Assembly: GCF_032362555.1 (NCBI RefSeq) | Contig: NC_083512.1 | Span: forward strand, 50,001-114,000 | Reading direction: 5' to 3' | Source: Amyelois transitella | Lineage: Eukaryota > Arthropoda > Insecta > Lepidoptera > Pyralidae | Length of the DNA stretch: 64,000 nucleotides | Program-made: the position numbers and the translations under genes | In this document: positions 24,501 to 35,000 of the stretch, piece by piece | Position numbering within the stretch: the first letter of the stretch is position 1 | Layout: each line of letters begins with the position of its first letter | Notes under the pieces: model-generated | Databases searched by the model: none | What the model was told of the DNA's origin: nothing | The model's input: the letters and a program-made list of their open reading frames with translations, nothing else

Positions 24501-25421
24501 AATATTAGTATAGATGTGGATTGAAATAATAATAAGAAATACCCGCTGTCGTCAGGCGGAGCGCATCCTGAAGCGCGCGTGGCGCTGCGCCGAGACGGCG
24601 TGGCGCGCGTCGTCGCTGGCGCACGGCGCGGGCTCGGAGGCGGCGCGGCGCGACGCGGCGCTGCTGCTGCACGTGAAGCGGCGCTGCGGCGTGGCGGCGC
24701 GGCGCCTGGGCCGCCTGCGCGACGCCGCGCGCCTGTTCCGCGAGCTGGCGCGCGACGCGGCCGGCGCCGCGCCCGCCGCGCAGGCGCACGAGAACCTCAT
24801 CGAGGTGCTGCTCGAGCAGCGCGCCTATGCGGACGTGCAGGTCGGTTACGTTTATATCGTAAATTTATCAATCTTTCAGTTTCGCTTTTCACGTCAGCCT
24901 CACTGGAAGTAAACATATTTTGACGAAGCCTATTACAAATATTTGAATACCTTATGTATAATTTGTTGTTGATTAGGGACTTTATTAAAAAAATTCTATC
25001 AGTAGAATAAATATTGAAAAAACGTTTTTTTTCCTTATTGCTCCAATATTAAATATGTGTTACGTTGACAAATATTAAAATTGAAATTTTTGACCTGCAC
25101 GTAGAATTCACGTCCAGATGATATGTGAGGATTCCGACTGACAGGAAGCGACTGCATAAACTGGGCAAAACTTCATGTCTATTCTACCAAAACGTCTATT
25201 CCATAGGGATAATGACGTAGTAGTTAACTGTAGTTTAAGTAGACAATAAAGAAGTAATAGCATTGGTGTGTGTTTGTGAGGCGGTGCTAGCGCGCCACGC
25301 GGACGCGTGCCTGCCGGTGTCGGCGTGCGTGCTGTACACGAGCGCGCTGCTGCGAGCCCGCGCCGCGCTCGCCGCGCCGCCCGCCGCCGCGCGCGCCGCC
25401 GAGCTCGCCGCCGCCGAGGTG

Positions 25422-25475
<54 letters not shown>

Positions 25476-25562
25476 TACACGAGCGCGCTGCTGCGAGCCC
25501 GCGCCGCGCTCGCCGCGCCGCCCGCCGCCGCGCGCGCCGCCGAGCTCGCCGCCGCCGAGGTG

Positions 25563-25620
<58 letters not shown>

Positions 25621-25707
25621 TACACGAGCGCGCTGCTGCGAGCCCGCGCCGCGCTCGCCGCGCCGCCCGCCGCCGCGCGCGCCGCCGAGCTCGCCGCCGC
25701 CGAGGTG

Positions 25708-25761
<54 letters not shown>

Positions 25762-25848
25762 TACACGAGCGCGCTGCTGCGAGCCCGCGCCGCGCTCGCC
25801 GCGCCGCCCGCCGCCGCGCGCGCCGCCGAGCTCGCCGCCGCCGAGGTG

Positions 25849-25904
<56 letters not shown>

Positions 25905-25991
25905 TACACGAGCGCGCTGCTGCGAGCCCGCGCCGCGCTCGCCGCGCCGCCCGCCGCCGCGCGCGCCGCCGAGCTCGCCGCCGCCGAGGTG

Positions 25992-26049
<58 letters not shown>

Positions 26050-26136
26050 TACACGAGCGCGCTGCTGCGAGCCCGCGCCGCGCTCGCCGCGCCGCCCGCC
26101 GCCGCGCGCGCCGCCGAGCTCGCCGCCGCCGAGGTG

Positions 26137-26214
<78 letters not shown>

Positions 26215-26301
26215 TACACGAGCGCGCTGCTGCGAGCCCGCGCCGCGCTCGCCGCGCCGCCCGCCGCCGCGCGCGCCGCCGAGCTCGCCGCCGCCGAGGT
26301 G

Positions 26302-26363
<62 letters not shown>

Positions 26364-26450
26364 TACACGAGCGCGCTGCTGCGAGCCCGCGCCGCGCTCG
26401 CCGCGCCGCCCGCCGCCGCGCGCGCCGCCGAGCTCGCCGCCGCCGAGGTG

Positions 26451-26508
<58 letters not shown>

Positions 26509-26595
26509 TACACGAGCGCGCTGCTGCGAGCCCGCGCCGCGCTCGCCGCGCCGCCCGCCGCCGCGCGCGCCGCCGAGCTCGCCGCCGCCGAGGTG

Positions 26596-26663
<68 letters not shown>

Positions 26664-26750
26664 TACACGAGCGCGCTGCTGCGAGCCCGCGCCGCGCTCG
26701 CCGCGCCGCCCGCCGCCGCGCGCGCCGCCGAGCTCGCCGCCGCCGAGGTG

Positions 26751-26794
<44 letters not shown>

Positions 26795-26881
26795 TACACG
26801 AGCGCGCTGCTGCGAGCCCGCGCCGCGCTCGCCGCGCCGCCCGCCGCCGCGCGCGCCGCCGAGCTCGCCGCCGCCGAGGTG

Positions 26882-26935
<54 letters not shown>

Positions 26936-28641
26936 TACACGAGCGCGCTGCTGCGAGCCCGCGCCGCGCTCGCCGCGCCGCCCGCCGCCGCCGAGGTGAC
27001 GCACACACACACACACACACACGCACACACGATACACGGCGCGCCGCTTTATTGCATCATACCTACGCATTATAACTTTTATTTTTACTGACCAACCACG
27101 AAACTGTTAAAATCAAATTAACTGTTGATAAGAATATAAATCATATTACATCATATTTTTACATAATTATAATATAATTTAATCGCAAAATAAAAGTTAA
27201 ATTATTAATATATTTTTTTATTTATGATACCGTGTGCGTGCGTGTGGCAGGCCGTGCGGCGCGCGGTGGAGTACAACCCGTTCGCGGCGGAGTACCTGCT
27301 GGAGCTGCGGCCGCTGTGCCTGCCGCCCGAGCACGTGCTGCGGCGCGGCGACAGCGAGGCGCTCGCCTACGCCTTCTTCCATCTGCGGCACTGGACGTGA
27401 GTCTCCCATTCCGAACACGCGTACTAGTCAGTCAGCTCATCATTATAACCAAATACGAATAAATTCATTCCTAAGAATGATTTTTGTAAAAAGTCAATGT
27501 CGGAACGCATCAAGAGAGAGGGTTGATATTAAAACGAGAAAGAAAATTTATCCGCCTCGGAACCATATTCAACCTAAAAATATAGCAAAGTGAGAGAAGA
27601 CAAGACATAGCAAGGCGGTTGGTTCACGAAACTGGATAGAGCTTAAAAAGAACTTAAGATAGAAAGAGAGAATAGATTATCCATTTGTTTAGCTATTCTC
27701 TCTTTCTATCTTAAGTCATCACAAACACCGCAATGACGTCATTACGGAGTTGGTGATGACTGAATAATTTTTTATATTGTGAGTTAATACTTTTTTAAAC
27801 TGTTAAATAATATTTATACATAGCTTCCTCTTGTAAGCGATGGGCTTGCAACTATATGTATGTAGTTAGTTTTTATTGTGATTGTAAGAAGTGGATGTTT
27901 GTTTGTTCGTGCGCGGCAGCAACGCGGAGGGCGCGCTGGCGCTGCTGGCGGCGGGCGCGCGGCGGGCGGGCGCGCGCGCCGCCGCCGACGCCGAGCTGCT
28001 GCCGCCGCACCACTGCCGCCCGCTCGCCGGTACTGGCTCGCTGTATCCTGATCAGGACCGACACGAGGCTCTTAGTAAAACGTCGCAGATGCGAGAAAAG
28101 ACAGATCATTGAAAAATTTGTAGAATAAAGACAATCTTTTTTTAAACTAATTTTACAAGTTAAAGAGGTAGTGGGTTTAAAGCTAAAGCACGAGATCCAG
28201 CAAGTAGCCGGTAGAAAGCGAGCGACTTGGTGAACACTGATGCGCGTGCGCGTTTTTATACCGAAGCAGCACAACGTCACAATAGGTACCCTCAATGCAA
28301 AGAAATGCCTTCATTCTTGTCTTGGATTTTTCTTAAAAGATAGATGTGCCGTTTGGTTCTTGTTACTAATAAAAAAGGACCATTTCATCTCGTTCCCATG
28401 GACATCGTAAAAGGCGACTTAGGGGCAGGCTTATAAACTTGGACTTCTTCTTTTAGGTGATGACGTGATGATATATATGTATGGTATAGCTATTAGACAA
28501 TGGTAAATGTGTCCGGCAGGCGGCGCGCCGGCGCTGCTGCCGCTGGCGGCGGGCGCGTGCGTGGTGTCGTGCGGCGCGGCGCTGGCGGCGCACCGCTGGC
28601 CGCCGCAGCTCGACCTGCGGCGCCTGCTGGCCGCGCTCTGA
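21514..28641 (+). CDS. ST7: ST7 family protein (suppressor of tumorigenicity 7 homologue), 7 exons
   Basis: Exons: 21514-21873, 22786-22935, 24556-24840, 25281-25418, 27251-27396, 27920-28029, 28520-28641 (TGA). All phases agree, giving 436 aa. ST7 proteins are conserved membrane-associated proteins of uncertain biochemical role. Near-identical family blocks are visible: [99 protein letters not shown]. Residues 12-34 form a hydrophobic membrane segment. The start MWDSS matches the insect form as I recall it; the vertebrate N-terminal extension is absent. The protein is short for the family (about 530-585 aa). The region after exon 5 is shortened and Ala/Arg-rich, and the last block is diverged. 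Exon 4 begins after a weak acceptor (TTTGTGAG) and its 3' end is amplified (25335-27038). Splicing must skip that array to reach exon 5. Confidence 0.92.
22966..23449. mobile_element. Inverted-repeat DNA element in ST7 intron 2
   Basis: The left end TATACAGGGTGACATTTAAA (22967-22986) and right end TTTAAAGTCACCCTGTATA (23430-23448) are inverted repeats of about 19 bases with one indel, flanked by TA. The element is about 480 bases, AT-rich and has no ORF. It begins only about 30 bases after the exon 2 donor. It is a probable non-autonomous TA-targeting DNA transposon; the superfamily is not settled. Confidence 0.6.
23705..24514 (-). mobile_element. Non-autonomous Helitron in ST7 intron 2
   Basis: In minus-strand sense it begins TCTATACTAATATTATAAAG and ends in a short GC-rich hairpin (CGCGGACGAAGTCGCG) about 9 bases before CTAG, inserted between A and T. 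These are Helitron hallmarks. A (GTTT)n run follows the 5' end. An unrelated repeat containing GGCCTATGCCCAGTAGTGGGC (about 23880-23900) appears nested. A short copy of the family is at 50795-51069. The 5' end stops 42 bases before ST7 exon 3. Confidence 0.85.
25335..27038 (+). repeat. Tandem array of ST7 exon-4 end + splice donor + (CA)n, 12 copies
   Basis: The 84-base exon end (28 codons, from TACACGAGCGCG to GCCGCCGAG) begins at 25335, 25476, 25621, 25762, 25905, 26050, 26215, 26364, 26509, 26664, 26795 and 26936. A truncated TACACG remains at 27033. Each copy is followed by the donor GTGACG and a (CA)n tract. Periods are 131-165 bases, differing mainly in CA length. Coding parts look identical except copy 12, which lacks 24 internal bases (in frame). 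The first copy is the real exon 4 end; the rest lie in intron 4. Every repeat junction reads CACGATACACGAG. Confidence 0.97.
27652..27716. repeat. 24-bp perfect inverted repeat (hairpin) in ST7 intron 5
   Basis: Arms 27652-27675 and 27693-27716 (ACTTAAGATAGAAAGAGAGA... and its complement) pair over 24 bases around a 17-base loop. The stem is purine-rich on one arm. It may be a mini inverted-repeat element or a small-RNA hairpin. Confidence 0.85.
28372..28466 (+). mobile_element. SINE-like retroposon fragment in ST7 intron 6
   Basis: Contains AAAAAAGGACCATTTCATCTC, CCCATGGACATCGTAAAAGGC and AGGCTTATAAACTTGG in sense orientation, then stops within TTAGGTGATG. It is truncated and lies about 55 bases upstream of exon 7. 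Confidence 0.7.
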
Positions 28642-28730
28642 CTGCCTGCTGTCTGATGCCGCGTGACCCTTCTTGTCACTTGATTACAGCAGAACGGATA
28701 TTTCTGTCCTACTTAAGAAATTCAGTAGCA

Positions 28731-28740
28731 AATAAATAAA
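28731..28740 (+). terminator. ST7: Poly(A) signal of ST7
   Basis: Two overlapping AATAAA hexamers lie about 90 bases after the ST7 stop codon. They would give a short 3' UTR. Confidence 0.7.
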
Positions 28741-29286
28741 TACTTCCGGTATTTTAAGACTTTTTCATTGATAGAAACCAATTCATGTTGATATCTAGTC
28801 CGAAATCTTTCTGTTTTATCAATTTAATGTATTCTTATTTTATGTGAAATATCTAAAATATTCTTCACTTTTGAAAGAATTCTGTGAATCAAAATACATT
28901 TTCCTAGTCTTTGTTTTCGATCTGAAATAATGTTTATACTAACGTAATACTTAAATTATCTTATTAAATTGTGAACTTCTTAAGTGCTATGATAAATGAC
29001 TCTATGGATGAGCATTTTCTAAATACCTATCTCTAATTCCAATAAGTATTTTAAGGTATAAAATCTTTTTTCCGAAAAACTAGTTGTCTTTTGTTATCAT
29101 GAGTGATTGTTTTAGAAATAGTAGTCGTGCATCAAATATGTATGTAGTATGTACGTAACTACCAGTCTAAGTAGGCATACAAGTATTTTATCAGCTTGCT
29201 TGACATTTTAAATAAATTAATTAAACATTCAACCGTTCTTTTATTTCAAATAATGTATAAGGGGATGTAATGGGTAGGGGGAGGAA

Positions 29287-29303
29287 GGGGGGGGGGGGGG
29301 GGG
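29287..29303 (+). repeat. Poly-G run (17 G)
   Basis: Seventeen consecutive G follow a G-rich lead (GGGTAGGGGGAGGAA). It could fold as a G-quadruplex on the plus strand, and is also a sequencing-error-prone tract. Confidence 0.9.
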
Positions 29304-29395
29304 TTAGTAGTTGACATATTAAGCAATAACGTTTGAACTCCATATGTTTATTAATAACATGATTCCTGAAACCGACGAGCTCTCATAAGAGAGCC

Positions 29396-29505
29396 ATGAA
29401 TGAGGATGAAACAAAAGAAGAAACGAAAGAAGTATGCAGGGGTAGTCGAAGTGTAAAGATGTACTTAGTCTCTGCCTACCCCTCCGGGAATGGGAGGTGC
29501 TATTT
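29396..29505 (+). mobile_element. LINE ORF 3'-end fragment
   Basis: The plus-strand frame ends LVSAYPSGNGR, the typical terminus of a lepidopteran reverse-transcriptase ORF. It belongs to the same family as 19127-19375 (minus strand). It is 5' truncated and inactive. Confidence 0.6.
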
Positions 29506-29529
29506 TGTCTTTTCTTTTTCCTGGGGATT

Positions 29530-29765
29530 TAGCCTCGCTTGCATCGTTTTGACTAGATGGACTCGTATGGTTTTGACCGTGGATCCTGGATCGGGTGAGT
29601 CAGGTTTTTACACGAAGTTTTCCCATCTGGTCTCCGCGTGGTTAGCAGGAGAACATAACCGTATTGGATCCATCATGCTTACTCCTCCAGTTTCCAGAAT
29701 GTGCAGGATTCCTTACCATGTTTTCCCTCACCGTAAGAGCATCGGTAAGTATGTACATACTCGTA
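29530..29765 (+). repeat. Dispersed repeat (GATCCTGGATCGGGTGAGTC family)
   Basis: Contains GGATCGGGTGAGTCAGG, CCGTATTGGATCCATCATGC and TTACCATGTTTTCCCTCACC. The first block recurs at about 31468-31500, after the first exon of the 31-kb gene. It is an unclassified interspersed repeat. Confidence 0.5.
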
Positions 29766-30451
29766 ACATTGAAAATAGTCATTAGTTCATGGCCGAGGTG
29801 GGCTAGGGTAGTTATTTTTAGTATATATGTATTGCATTGTATTTTTTTGTGTGTTTCGAAGGCGACTCCCTCAAAATTAGTTGCAAATGTGTTCAGGATT
29901 TAGTGAAAATATGGTGTGGATAATTTTTAAAAATTGTTCCATATAAGTTAAGTTCCTCAACCTGTCATTAGATGGCGTTGTTTGTTATTATTTATATTTG
30001 GATCGCGCTATGGTTTCTCTTTAATAATTTACTACACTAACAAATATTCTTTCGATCTCATATTAGAAGTTTAATTTTGTTATGAGAGGACTATCGTCTT
30101 AAAGCTAAGTAAGTATTGGATTGTACATGGTGTGTGAAGTGAATTAGCAAAAAGAATTGTGAATGTTGGAATCATACTGTGAAAATCAATTAAGCGAGTT
30201 ATGTTATGGGGGGTACGTATGTGTTATTTTGAACGAAAAGCCGGCTGTAAAATTGAAATCAATCATGAAAACTACACAAGTGTGTCATGTCATCTATCAT
30301 CAGCATACACCTTTCGGCGAGTTCCTTTTCCTTGTTCATTTGATTGGCGAAAAACTGTTAAACCTTTCTCGTATTTTCTATGTCATAAGGTGTAAATTGC
30401 GAGAATTCTTAGAACTTTTGCAAATAAGAGAAACGAATTTAATTCGAGGAC

Positions 30452-30482
30452 GATGATGGATTAGTAGCGCTAATCCATCATC
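30452..30482. repeat. Small 13-bp hairpin
   Basis: GATGATGGATTAG and its complement are separated by 5 bases (TAGCG). No poly-T follows. Its role is unknown. It precedes the GC-rich putative promoter at 30560. Confidence 0.7.
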
Positions 30483-30559
30483 TTACTTTGTCCAAGTAAA
30501 TTCAGTTGCAAAACAAATGGACCGTGATTGGAAACGTTGCGAAGTGATGAAGAGTGCGC

Positions 30560-30700
30560 AGTTTTCAGAGATATTCAGTTCAGTTCGGAGGCCGCCCGAC
30601 TCTCCGTCAGTGCAGGGCGCGCGGCCGCCGACAGCGCGGGCTGCCACGCGGATCGCCGGCGGAACTTCGTCGCGGCTGAATACGAACTGAACAAGTGCAC
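30560..30700 (+). promoter_or_regulatory. GC-rich putative promoter / 5' exon of the 31-kb gene
   Basis: An initiator-like TTCAGTTCAGTTCGG (30567-30581) opens a GC- and CpG-rich block of about 100 bases, 450 bases upstream of the first coding exon. The context fits a transcription start and untranslated first exon. No clear donor was assigned. Confidence 0.35.
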
Positions 30701-31152
30701 TGGGACATCTATATACATACATACATTAAATATATATTTAATTTCGGGGAAATACCTCTAAATAATTAACGTAGTTCCATCCCTCGTACCTAAACATTTT
30801 GTTTTAAGAGTTTGATAGACGCGTAACTTCATTAAGAATTAACTAAACTGTTAGTTGTTTCTATGTAGTAAACGCAAGGCGGGAAACATAATTCCCTTCT
30901 CAACTTTTCTATTAATGTATTTAATTCGTTACATGCAGTCTTAGAATAGCCTTGGCTTGTCCCTAACGAGGACATAACTGGGATTAACGCCGAGAGGATG
31001 ATGATTTTAAACTCTGTCTCATAACTTTTTAGTACAATTTTCCTCTGAGCCAAAGCCACCCTCGTTTTGTGTCATTGGATCACAGCGTCGGTGAGCATAC
31101 CTTGGACAGTTTTAAAGTTGTGTGACAGTTTGGATGGTGTGTCGTGAGCGCG

Positions 31153-32071
31153 ATGGCGGCGCGCCGCCTGGTTCTGAACGGCCTGACGGCGGAGGTGGGC
31201 GCGCTGCCGGCCGCCCACCCCGACCTCGACAAGAAGGACGGCTCCCCGGACTCCATGGAGTTCTACCACGAGCTGGAACTGTACCGCCAGCTGCTGGCCC
31301 TGCCGCCCCCCGCGCCGCAGCCGGAGCCGTCACCCCCGCGCTCACCTGTGCTGGCCAGGAGAGCCAAGACACCGGATCCGCAGCCTGCGGTCAAGGATCA
31401 TGGTGAGATATGTCTATTTATATACATATTCTTCTTCTTCCGGCCGAAGGTGCGCCTGCGACCATGACCCTGCATCGGGTGAGTCACGTATAAACGCGAA
31501 GCGTGTGTGCATCCACACACCTTGTTCACGCAAATTACGTTGGCACATATGTTTCGACCTCCAACGCTCTTAGTCTATTTAAATACATAGCCATTAATCT
31601 TTGATGCAAGTAAGTTGAAACAGATTCATTAATAATAAATATTACATAAACTTGACCCCCGTTAGTCGGTTGTAGCTGGAACCTGAAGCGAGTTGATGCC
31701 TCACTCACCGCCACGATAAGAATATCTAAATTAGATCGTGGCCACTACGGCACAATCAACTTATATGATATTCTACGAGAAAGACTGATTTCTATCTGTC
31801 TTAATTAAAAGAGTGGTAACTGGTTGTAGATTTGGTATCTACCTATATATTACATGATGGTCACCTTACGCGCCACCAGAGGGCTCTACTTTCGGAATCT
31901 CCTTTCGATACTTAACGTGCAGCTGGTTGTCTGCGTCATGTGCTGGTGCTCGTGGTCTCTCACCGCTGGTTTCCGACCTCCACAGAGCCCTCGCCGCGCC
32001 GCAGCCGCACCCCGGGCGCGCGCCGCCCCGCACCCGCCGCGGCGGACCAGCCGGCGGCGAGGCCAGCTAAG
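31153..32071 (+). CDS. Unknown protein, first two coding exons (gene incomplete at 3')
   Basis: Exons 31153-31402 and 31986-32071 join in phase (codon split G|AG) and give 112 aa, ending at a good donor (AAG|GTAAGT). Strong GC third-position bias in this frame supports coding. The sequence has one ordered-looking stretch (DSMEFYHELELYRQL, about residues 33-47). A Pro/Ala/Arg/Ser-rich, probably disordered region follows (SPRRSRTPGARRP). I do not recognise the family. An AG acceptor at 31128 may mark the exon start, with an upstream untranslated exon near 30.6 kb. An out-of-frame ATG at 31134 precedes the chosen start, but its frame looks like a shadow. No later exon was found before 64000. Confidence 0.6.
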
Positions 32072-35000
32072 GTAAGTTAACTGGTAATATCTTTTGGTGG
32101 AGTTAAGTCTTAATACATGAAGATGTTCATAGAACCAACTTTATTAAAATTATATTACCACTCACTCAGTGATGATAAAAGTTAGGTGTGGACATAAAAA
32201 TAAACTCAATTAATTAATGTTTATTGTAATCAAAATCGCACTTCCTTTTTCGCGACGCAACAATTGCCACATAAAAAGTTTAATGTGTTGTCAAATACAG
32301 GTGTGATTTTCTAACAAAATTAGGACTGCGATACTTGTAACACCATTTCTTATTCCGCGCCCACCTACTTTATGTTTTCTATTTATAATTTTGTCTTGAT
32401 GAAAATGTTCAGTTCATTTGTTGGTGAGCAGGCAACTGTAGGCAGTTTCCGCCTCGAGCCACCTGTTGCGCTCCCGCGGGACTCCGGGCAGGCGCTCGCT
32501 CGTCAGAGGCCTGATATCTTTCAGTTTACGAATTCAGATACCAATACTGAATACACCTCTTACTGCAAACACACTTATGTGCAATGTGTGTGTTTACGGG
32601 AAGCTCTTTTGACGTAGCAAACCGACATTGTTAGCTGTATTTCCCGGTAAGAAAGATTTTATCGCATTAGCTTTACTTCCCATGTGAATATGAGTAAAAC
32701 ATCTCAACATCAAACCGCAAATATAACGGGATTTTATAATAAGTAGTTGTGCATACTCCTTATTTTATTGGAAATATAAGATCCTTTGATCCCGATCTAC
32801 TTGCTGACAAGCGAGATGAGGTTTAAAATTGTACACGCAAACTCAAATAATGCCTTGTCACTGAAGACATTCAAAAACACATCTTGAATCTCATTCATAT
32901 AAACAATAATAATAATTGTTAATCATCTACAAGAAGCAATAAAATTTAGACCCGATTTCTACTTGTGGCTGGTCGAGCTAGCTTTACTTATTCTCACCTA
33001 CACCCGCTTGAGTTTGTGACAAATAACTTTCCAAATTAGGAAATATCACCAAACGCAGGTCTATCAATTGGACATTAAGATAGCATAATACACCTCATTT
33101 ATCTCGAAGTCTTTTAAAAAGTCATAAAGTGATAACTGGTTAGAACACCATAAGATATTTCAGGTGTTGTGTATCGACAACGCGTCCCTGTGAGCTGCCG
33201 CGCTCTGCATGTTCTGCTGAAGTAAACTCCTAATGAAGCAGCTGCATAATTCCACGATATTATTATAAAGTTCGTTAACGAACCGCAGCCAATGAGGAAT
33301 ATTTCATTTATGAAGTAACAGGAACTCGGGAACTTACCACACTGGCTGCCAGCCGCAACTTATTTATTACCCTAGGTTCGTTTTTGTTTTTAAATTAACT
33401 CAATCATTGAAATCAACTCAGCTGATTTCGTTGTTATTTAATATCTTAATGGTTAATGAATATCAAGAGAGTAAAAAATAATTATGTTCTCAGCCGAACC
33501 AATTCATTCATTCAAATAATCACGTCTATAGCTTTTGCGACGTCAACAGAGCCAGCAGTGTTAATAGATTGATAGGCCACGTTCAGCTGTTAGATTTAAT
33601 GATAGAATCAGCTGATCCAAGTATGATCAAAAATAAAAAAGAATTAATTAAACTGACGGGCGTGGTGTGAGTGATAGTAGCATATACCTCATACATACAC
33701 CTGCCGCTTAGGATGTAGCTGCGTAGGTACCGTGGTTTAAGATATGGAGACGAAATTCTAAAATTCCAAAATATATGTATTATCTTTATTATTTGCTTAA
33801 TGGTTTTCCATTTTGACGAGACGTTTGAGTTCATCTCAGGTAAGAACACTACCTCCTTTACTTCGATTTATAAGTGGATAGGTATCGGCGAATTGTCAGG
33901 CTAAGTGTCCGGGGTGAAGGACCCGAGGACGAGGGACACAATGTGTGTGATCCACTCGAATCGCGGGAGAAATCTAATTAGGACACAGGACCTTCCGAAG
34001 GAGGGCCGCGCGTGACGTCAAGTAACTCGGATGTCGGCAGCCGGCAACCGCCTGTTACAACACTATCAAGGAGCTATTTACGTCGATATTGTTTCTTCAG
34101 TGCTGTTTATAGTTATTTTTTCTTGTATGAAAGATCGCTGATTTGTAAAAAAAAGTAAGAGAAAGCAATAACTTTCAAGCGATGGAGCTGTATGCGATCA
34201 TTTCAGCATTGCAGTGAAACTATGGTTCCGATTTAAAAGAAATGGAACACAAATGTGTCTGATTGTTTATTTCGTAAAATCTTAATTTTTTTAAGCTTAA
34301 GACATTAGAGAGTAACTTGCTACAGCTATGTTTAACGCAGAGTGTACTTAATTGTATAAGTCGTGAGAAAGTGCATACTAAACAGCTGAATGTAAACAAG
34401 AATCTCATGAATCGGGAACTCGTTGCGGCCGCGGCTGCAGACGTCGGGAACTGAAGACACGGCCCCCGAAGAGAACTTAATTAAAATCCGACGAAATAGT
34501 TAGCAAGTTCGGTGGAGGCGCGAACTATTCATACGTGGAGAATATCATGTCATTTTTTTTAGAGAAAAATTATTTCACAGATTATTGGACGCACTCGCTT
34601 GAACTTGCCTATTTAGGATTCCTTTTAGGCGAAACTATTTGTTGCTAAATGTGAAAATTGACAACTTCTCTGCTTAAGATTAATAATATCATTGTTTTAT
34701 CTTGTCATAGAAATCAGAATAATGAGGAGAATAATTAGTATTTTTGTAACTAAGCAGGAGTGCACATACACACGGACCATGAGAGTTCCTGGTGGACGAC
34801 GGCTAACCAAAACATGGGCCTTAAATTGAAGCGGGAGGAATCGCGAGGCACAAACTTGTTAATAACAATAAAGTTAGCGGACAGATTCTTCAAATCTGTT
34901 CGCGCACCTTTCAAACTCTTTACTCGTCTGATTTACATAAGTTTTAATCAAACAAGTTTGGAACCCTGGAGACACTGCTCTCCGACACTTTAGGCACTCT

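Larger units (their letters stand above)
28742..30500. other. Intergenic region after ST7
   Basis: AT-rich, with no gene seen. It contains a 17-base G run (29287-29303), a LINE ORF end (29396-29505) and another dispersed repeat (29530-29765), listed separately, plus the small hairpin at 30452-30482. Confidence 0.6.

Noticed and set aside
25108-27030. Minus-strand frames of 580-640 codons (Cys-Val runs with Arg/Ala blocks)
   Set aside because: They are the antisense of the CA/exon array. Being open follows from the repeat composition, and no signal, domain or splice context supports a gene.
31122-31406. Alternative frame over the first exon of the 31-kb gene
   Set aside because: Gly/Arg/Pro-rich shadow of the GC3-biased frame that starts at 31153.
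32432-32515. GC-rich patch as a third exon of the 31-kb gene
   Set aside because: No usable donor, and the frame runs into non-coding-like AT-rich sequence.
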